From contig PFGS01000045.1 in assembly GCA_002783525.1 (NCBI GenBank), positions 195 through 9,874 on the forward strand: a stretch of 9,680 nucleotides of DNA, given 5' to 3'. Both the position numbers and the translations under genes were made by a program. Each line of letters opens with the position of its first letter. The stretch's first letter is position 1. The stretch comes from Ignavibacteriales bacterium CG12_big_fil_rev_8_21_14_0_65_30_8 (GTDB lineage Bacteria > Bacteroidota > Ignavibacteria > Ignavibacteriales > Ignavibacteriaceae). The notes beneath the pieces are model-generated. The model saw only the letters and a list, made by a program, of their open reading frames with translations, ran no database searches and was not told the DNA's origin. This document shows positions 6,255-9,680 of the stretch, one piece after another.

Positions 6255-7094
6255 ATGAGTTTCTATCCACAGCCATTTAAATACCAATGCGGACCATTCG
6301 CACTTAAATATGCTTTAGTAATGAGGGGTAAATTTGTAAGTGAAAGACAAATAGCCAAGATTGCCGGAAGTACCTGGTGGTACGGAACAGACGAGATTGG
6401 TCTTGCTAAAGCCGCTAAGAAATACAATTGTAATTTAAAATATTTCCGTCGTGAAACAAAAAAAGATGCAGAAAACATTTTAAAGAAACAATTAAAGAAA
6501 GGATATCCCTGTATATTAAGTGTGGACGATTGGGGACATTGGATATGTGTAGTAAACTATCAAAACAATAAATTTATAATTATTGATAGTGAATATGATA
6601 ATGTAATTGTAATTAGTTCCGTCTCAACTTTATTGAAAAGATGGAAATACTATGACGAAGATACTGAAGATATTAGCTATGATGGTTATGCATTGATATC
6701 AAATTCTAAAACTTATACTAAAGCAAAATTTAATCTTGCAAAAGCTAAATTTTTGATGAGGAAATCAAATAAACAATTAGCAAATAATTGGGATACTTAT
6801 TTCAATGATCTAATTACGATCTGCAAGCCAAGGGTACCGCAGGCATATAATATAACTTCATTTAAAAATTTTTTAAGAATAAACGGAAAATTAATTGTTG
6901 AGCAGGTAGCAAATTGGCATGGCTCCCCTACTTATCCGGAATTATATAAAATTTTAAAACAATTGACATTTGTTGCAGAAATTTATGATTTAGTAATTCA
7001 CAATGAGGATGAAAAAAAAGCAATAATTGATATTACTTCAATACTAATGATGTATTCTTGCGGTAAATATAAAATGTCAAAAATCTATCAGTAA
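6255..7094 (+). CDS. C39-like cysteine peptidase domain protein with an unknown C-terminal half
   Basis: A 279-residue protein with no signal peptide, so probably cytoplasmic. The N-terminal half (about 1-150) fits a papain-like C39/C39_2 domain. The Q6 oxyanion residue stands six before the C12 nucleophile in QPFKYQCGPFAL, the usual C39 spacing. GTDEIGLAKAAKKY (44-57) matches the conserved helix after the Cys. H95 in DDWGHWICVVNY and D111 in FIIIDSEY complete a Cys-His-Asp triad. Residues 150-279 are mostly helical and I do not recognise them. Unlike bacteriocin-exporter C39 domains, it is not fused to an ABC transporter. An in-frame TAA at 6240 and the need for Q6/C12 fix the start at 6255, without an SD site. 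It is divergent from the ATP-grasp ligase and 6 nt upstream of the isochorismatase-family gene. Peptide cleavage is likely from the intact triad; the substrate is unknown. Confidence 0.8.
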   Translation: MSFYPQPFKYQCGPFALKYALVMRGKFVSERQIAKIAGSTWWYGTDEIGLAKAAKKYNCNLKYFRRETKKDAENILKKQLKKGYPCILSVDDWGHWICVVNYQNNKFIIIDSEYDNVIVISSVSTLLKRWKYYDEDTEDISYDGYALISNSKTYTKAKFNLAKAKFLMRKSNKQLANNWDTYFNDLITICKPRVPQAYNITSFKNFLRINGKLIVEQVANWHGSPTYPELYKILKQLTFVAEIYDLVIHNEDEKKAIIDITSILMMYSCGKYKMSKIYQ

Positions 7095-7100
7095 AATATT

Positions 7101-7661
7101 ATGAATAAAAGAAATCCAATAATACTCAACAAAAAAACTACTGCTCTTTTAATTATTGATATTCAAGAAAAAATTCTTGGTGTTATGCAACATCCAAAGC
7201 GAGTTGTAAAAAATACAATTAAACTGATAGAAGGCTTTAAAATATTAGACCTCCCAATTTTCTATACCGAGCAGTATCCAAAAGGATTAGGAGAAACAGA
7301 AAAAAGCATAAAAGAAGCTTTATCTGATTTAGAAGCTGTTCAAAAGTTAAGTTTTAGTTGTTCAGGTGCAGGTGACCTGTTCAAACAAATGAAAGATAAA
7401 GGAATTACACAAATTGTCGTTGCCGGAATTGAAAGTCACGTTTGCGTTCAACAAACTGTTTTGGATTTATTAGCTGATAAATTTCAAGTTAATTTAGCCG
7501 TTGATGCTGTTTCATCAAGAAATAAAATTGATTATAAAACTGCAATTAGAAGGATGAACAAACACGGAGCTGAAGTTACAACAACTGAAGCTATTCTTTT
7601 TGAATTATTGGAAGTATGTGGAACTAACGAATTCAAGAAAATATCAAAAATTATAAAGTAA
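7101..7661 (+). CDS. Isochorismatase-family cysteine hydrolase
   Basis: A 186-residue alpha/beta hydrolase of the isochorismatase-like (cysteine hydrolase) superfamily. The catalytic triad is readable: D20 in ALLIIDIQEK, K82 in VQKLSFSC, and C115 in GIESHVCVQQT. The loop TEQYPKGLGET (56-66) and TVLDLLADKFQVNLAVDAVSSR (119-140) match the subgroup that includes YcaC and ISOC1/ISOC2. The family mostly hydrolyses C-N bonds of small amides (nicotinamidase and carbamoyl amidases are relatives), so a true isochorismatase is not implied. It begins 6 nt after the C39-like gene with no SD site, so the two are almost certainly co-transcribed. With the divergent amide-forming ATP-grasp enzyme this gives a ligase, a peptidase and an amidase-like hydrolase side by side. 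The substrate is not known. Confidence 0.88.
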   Translation: MNKRNPIILNKKTTALLIIDIQEKILGVMQHPKRVVKNTIKLIEGFKILDLPIFYTEQYPKGLGETEKSIKEALSDLEAVQKLSFSCSGAGDLFKQMKDKGITQIVVAGIESHVCVQQTVLDLLADKFQVNLAVDAVSSRNKIDYKTAIRRMNKHGAEVTTTEAILFELLEVCGTNEFKKISKIIK

Positions 7662-7709
7662 AGTATTGATTTAATCAACTCCATAGTATAAATTGATTTG
7701 AACAAAAAA

Positions 7710-7736
7710 CTAACTACTGATTTTATTAGTAGTTAG
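7710..7736. repeat. Stem-loop in the leader of the DoxX gene
   Basis: CTAACTACTGA (7710-7720) pairs with TTAGTAGTTAG (7726-7736) around a TTTTA loop: 11 pairs, one a G-U. On the plus strand the stem is followed by AATTAATTAAT rather than a T-run, so it is a poor terminator for the preceding hydrolase gene. On the minus strand a TTTTTTG run follows it, but no minus-strand gene needs stopping there. It may be an imperfect terminator or a leader structure of the DoxX mRNA, 31 nt before the ATG. Confidence 0.5.
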
Positions 7737-7767
7737 AATTAATTAATATTTACAAAGGAGTAATTAC

Positions 7768-8133
7768 ATGAAACAATTAACAACAACTGTTGCAAGAGTT
7801 ATTTTTGCAATTCCTTTTCTTGTTTTTGGTATAATGCACTTTATGAAGGCTGGTGATATGGCTGGTTATGTACCTTCATTTATTCCAGGGGGAGTTTTTT
7901 GGATTTATCTAACAGGTCTTGCTTTAATTGCTGCCTCAGTAAGTATCTTAATCCAGAAAAAAGCAAAATTAGCTTGTTTACTATTAGCTATTATGTTAAT
8001 GATATTTGTGTTAACTATTCATTTGCCAGGTGTTTTTAATGAAGCTACCAGACAAATGTCAATGTCTTCTATGTTAAAAGATCTTGCATTATGTGGAGCT
8101 GCATTGTTTTTTTCTGGTTCATTTGCTGACTAA
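7768..8133 (+). CDS. DoxX-family four-helix membrane protein
   Basis: A 121-residue membrane protein with four hydrophobic segments at about 8-25, 44-61, 66-86 and 102-119. The patterns IMHFMKAGDMAGYVPSFIPGGVFWIYLTG (22-50) and MLKDLALCGAALFFSG (102-117) match the DoxX-like family, whose members are linked in various bacteria to quinone-dependent or redox stress functions; the role of most, this one included, is unknown. An AAAGGAG site lies 8 nt before the ATG, so the start is firm. It is preceded by a 106-bp gap containing an 11-bp stem-loop and followed by a hairpin, so it is likely a single-gene unit. No DoxD/DoxA or thiosulfate oxidation partners are seen nearby. Confidence 0.87.
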   Translation: MKQLTTTVARVIFAIPFLVFGIMHFMKAGDMAGYVPSFIPGGVFWIYLTGLALIAASVSILIQKKAKLACLLLAIMLMIFVLTIHLPGVFNEATRQMSMSSMLKDLALCGAALFFSGSFAD

Positions 8134-8146
8134 TAATTTTTTTTAA

Positions 8147-8178
8147 AAGAGAAGGAGAGATCCTTCTCTTAACTTTTC
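8147..8178 (+). terminator. Probable terminator after the DoxX gene
   Basis: AAGAGAAGGA (8147-8156) and TCCTTCTCTT (8161-8170) form a perfect 10-bp stem with a GAGA loop, 13 nt after the DoxX stop. The tail AACTTTTCC is only moderately T-rich. On the minus strand the hairpin is followed by TTTTAAAAAAAA, also possible but with no gene to serve. The CapA start follows 26 nt later. Confidence 0.65.
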
Positions 8179-8196
8179 CTTTCTTAAATTTACAAT

Positions 8197-9258
8197 ATGT
8201 ATTACCTAATTTTTTTTCGAAGAGTCTTTTTAATTTCGCTAATAATATTTTCAACATTATTTAGCCAAATAAAAATTAAAGCAGTAGGTGATATTATGCT
8301 TGGTTCAGTTACACCAAAAACAATACTGCCTGCTGATAGCGGAAAAATATTTGCAAAAAGTATTTCAAGTTATTTAACAGATGCCGATATAATATTCGGA
8401 AATTTAGAAGGAACATTTATATTAAATCATTTTAAACCCAAAAAATGTTCTGAACCAGCAAGAACTATGGGAAGATGTTATGAATTTGGAATGCCTGAAT
8501 ATCTTGCACCGGTATTAAAAAAATTAAATTTTAATGTTTTAAATTTAGATAACAATCATTCAAATGATTATGGCTTTAGAGGATATAATTTTACCAGGCA
8601 ATTGTTAAATGAATTGGATATAAATTATGCAGGTAAAAAAGAACCGTTAAATTTAAAAGTAAAAGAAAAAAAAGTAATAATAGTTCCTTTTGGGTTTTCT
8701 GAAATATCCTATAATATATCTGATTTAGTTACAGCAGAAAAAATTATTACTGACTTAAAAACTAAGGACAACATAATCATTGTTTCTTTTCATGGTGGAG
8801 CAGAAGGTAGAAAAGCACTACATGTAAAAAACGAGACTGAAAAAATGTACGGAGAAAACCGCGGTAACTTAATAAAGTTTGCTCACACTGTTATAGATGC
8901 CGGAGCTGATCTGGTGATTGGACATGGACCTCATGTTCTTAGAGCTTTAGAACTCTATAAGAACCGGCTGATTGCTTATTCACTTGGAAATTTTTTAACT
9001 TTTGGAAATATGAATATTAATGGTGTTAGCGGAATTGCTGGAATTCTAAATGTTACAATTGATGACAGTAATGGTGAATTTATTTCTGGAAAATTTTTAC
9101 CAACAAAACAAATTGATCACGGATATCCTATTTTTGATAAATCGGATGAAGGAATAAAGTTAATAAATAAATTAACACAATTTGATTTTCCTAAAACAAA
9201 TTTAATAATTAAAGACAACGGCGAAATAATAAAAAAACCGCCTAAAGGCGGTTTATAA
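8197..9258 (+). CDS. Secreted CapA-family (PGA_cap) metallophosphatase-fold protein
   Basis: A 353-residue protein of the CapA/poly-gamma-glutamate synthesis family. Residues 1-24 form a signal peptide or anchor (FFRRVFLISLIIFSTLFS). The core then shows GDIMLG (31-36, D32), GNLEG (68-72), LDNNHSNDYGFRG (117-129, N120/H121), FHGG (198-201), GHGPHVLRALE (242-252, H243 and H246) and AYSLGNF (260-266). These are the metal and active-site blocks of the calcineurin-like CapA fold. Cysteines C84 and C94 in the KKCSEPARTMGRCYEF segment could form a disulfide outside the cytoplasm. No capB or capC is near, so polyglutamate synthesis is not supported; a stand-alone cell-envelope hydrolase is as likely. 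The ATG lacks an SD site but is needed for the signal peptide. The last codons, for KPPKGGL, lie inside a terminator stem. Confidence 0.87.
   Translation: MYYLIFFRRVFLISLIIFSTLFSQIKIKAVGDIMLGSVTPKTILPADSGKIFAKSISSYLTDADIIFGNLEGTFILNHFKPKKCSEPARTMGRCYEFGMPEYLAPVLKKLNFNVLNLDNNHSNDYGFRGYNFTRQLLNELDINYAGKKEPLNLKVKEKKVIIVPFGFSEISYNISDLVTAEKIITDLKTKDNIIIVSFHGGAEGRKALHVKNETEKMYGENRGNLIKFAHTVIDAGADLVIGHGPHVLRALELYKNRLIAYSLGNFLTFGNMNINGVSGIAGILNVTIDDSNGEFISGKFLPTKQIDHGYPIFDKSDEGIKLINKLTQFDFPKTNLIIKDNGEIIKKPPKGGL
9231..9254 (-). terminator. Terminator of the outer-membrane protein gene, embedded in the CapA 3' end
   Basis: AAACCGCC (9235-9242) and GGCGGTTT (9247-9254) make an 8-bp stem with a 4-nt loop. 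Read on the minus strand, the stem is followed by a continuous T-run (complement of the A-run 9231-9237), a classic intrinsic terminator 30 nt after the stop of the gene at 9285. On the plus strand TTTATAAAAATC gives only a weak tail, so it may work in both directions but favours minus. It lies wholly inside the CapA coding region. Confidence 0.85.
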
Positions 9259-9284
9259 AAATCTTCTCTTTTAGTTATTAGAAA

Positions 9285-9680
9285 TTAAAATCCAAAATTT
9301 AATCCGGCACTTAAAGTTTTTATGTTTGCAATTTTATAATCAATATTTAGATTTAGAATTGCTAGCTTAAATGAGGCACCAACGGTAAAACCAACTGTAT
9401 TTTTCCCCTCTAGTTCAAAATTAATATTTGATTTAGATCTTACAACTGTACCACCAACTACTTCATCAAATTCATAATCATAATTAATTGTAGTTGTGGA
9501 AGATTCCGTTGTAACGCCCATATAAGGTGTAAAAGCAATTATTGAACCTAATTGTTTTCCAATGTAAACACCAAACTGAGAAGCCTTTGTCTCAAATATA
9601 GTTCCCACAGTTAATTTTTGATAGAATCCACCAAAAGCTAGATCAAATGGCATTTCACCATCAAACCAAACTGCTGGATT
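9285..9680 (-). CDS. Outer-membrane beta-barrel protein, C-terminal part (runs off right edge), possibly DUF6588
   Basis: The frame is open to the window edge, giving 131 residues plus stop. It continues upstream of the internal Met at 9653 with NPAVWFDGE, so that Met is not the start. Alternating hydrophobic strands with polar turns (FGVYIGKQLGSIIAFTPYMGVTTE, VGFTVGASFKLAILNLNIDYKIA, LSAGLNFGF) and a terminal Phe indicate an outer-membrane barrel recognised by the BAM machinery. The MPFDLAFGGFYQKL and Y-G-TTESSTT segments resemble DUF6588 proteins, common and uncharacterised in Bacteroidota and relatives; this is a tentative match from memory. It is convergent with the CapA gene and ends at the hairpin inside that gene's 3' end. 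Its ligand or role is unknown. Confidence 0.75.
   Translation of the reverse strand, partial: NPAVWFDGEMPFDLAFGGFYQKLTVGTIFETKASQFGVYIGKQLGSIIAFTPYMGVTTESSTTTINYDYEFDEVVGGTVVRSKSNINFELEGKNTVGFTVGASFKLAILNLNIDYKIANIKTLSAGLNFGF

Noticed and set aside
6255..7094. C39-like domain as a bacteriocin leader peptidase/exporter
   Set aside because: No fused ABC transporter, no membrane segments and no precursor peptide with a double-glycine leader is visible.
7101..7661. Isochorismatase-family gene as evidence of siderophore synthesis
   Set aside because: No entB/entC-like or peptide synthetase genes are present, and the motifs fit the general cysteine hydrolase group.
7666..7678. TTGATTTAATCAA palindrome resembling an FNR/CRP-type box upstream of the DoxX gene
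   Set aside because: FNR sites have TTGAT-N4-ATCAA; here the spacer is 3 nt, and such AT palindromes are expected by chance in this composition.
8069..8257. Minus-strand 62-codon frame over the DoxX 3' end and the CapA start
   Set aside because: It spans the terminator hairpin and two coding ends; its Lys-rich, repetitive translation reflects A/T composition.
8197..9258. CapA homology as evidence of a capsule or polyglutamate gene cluster
   Set aside because: No CapB/CapC, glycosyltransferase or export genes are nearby; the family is broad and often stand-alone.

Overview
This is an AT-rich bacterial chromosomal window. It probably comes from the Bacteroidota/Chlorobiota (FCB) group, and Ignavibacteria-like is my best guess. 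The clues are a five-helix succinate dehydrogenase cytochrome b subunit followed by a Bacteroidota-type SdhA N-terminus, a TonB-dependent receptor, an outer-membrane barrel ending in Phe, and mixed use of strong Shine-Dalgarno (SD) sites and SD-less starts. The taxon is inferred from protein character, not from a marker gene. I saw no mobile elements, CRISPR arrays, tRNA or rRNA genes.

Layout. Positions 1-860 (minus) hold the start of a succinate dehydrogenase/fumarate reductase operon: sdhC, then sdhA by a 4-bp ATGA overlap, with sdhA running off the left edge. A small two-helix membrane protein lies upstream at 1130-1327 (minus). Positions 1442-1740 (plus) carry a cobalamin riboswitch with a readable translational expression platform, controlling a BtuB-type B12 receptor (1742-3676). 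A six-helix DUF6580-like membrane protein follows (3753-4277), then a clear intrinsic terminator. A HAD phosphatase (4322-5092) begins 2 nt after that terminator and overlaps, tail to tail, an ATP-grasp D-Ala-D-Ala-ligase-like enzyme (5075-6157, minus).

The ligase is divergent from a C39-like cysteine peptidase (6255-7094). The peptidase is followed after 6 nt by an isochorismatase-family hydrolase (7101-7661). A DoxX-family membrane protein (7768-8133), a secreted CapA-type metallophosphatase-fold protein (8197-9258) and a partial outer-membrane barrel (9285-9680, minus) complete the window. A hairpin built into the last codons of the CapA gene serves as the terminator of the barrel gene.

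How the parts fit. The clearest system is B12 uptake: riboswitch, outer-membrane receptor, and a candidate inner-membrane permease. The RNA shows mutually exclusive helices that explain B12 repression. The least explained system is the divergent ligase/peptidase/hydrolase group, whose families make or break amide bonds; it may synthesise or trim a small peptide-like product. That is inference from family membership and gene order only.
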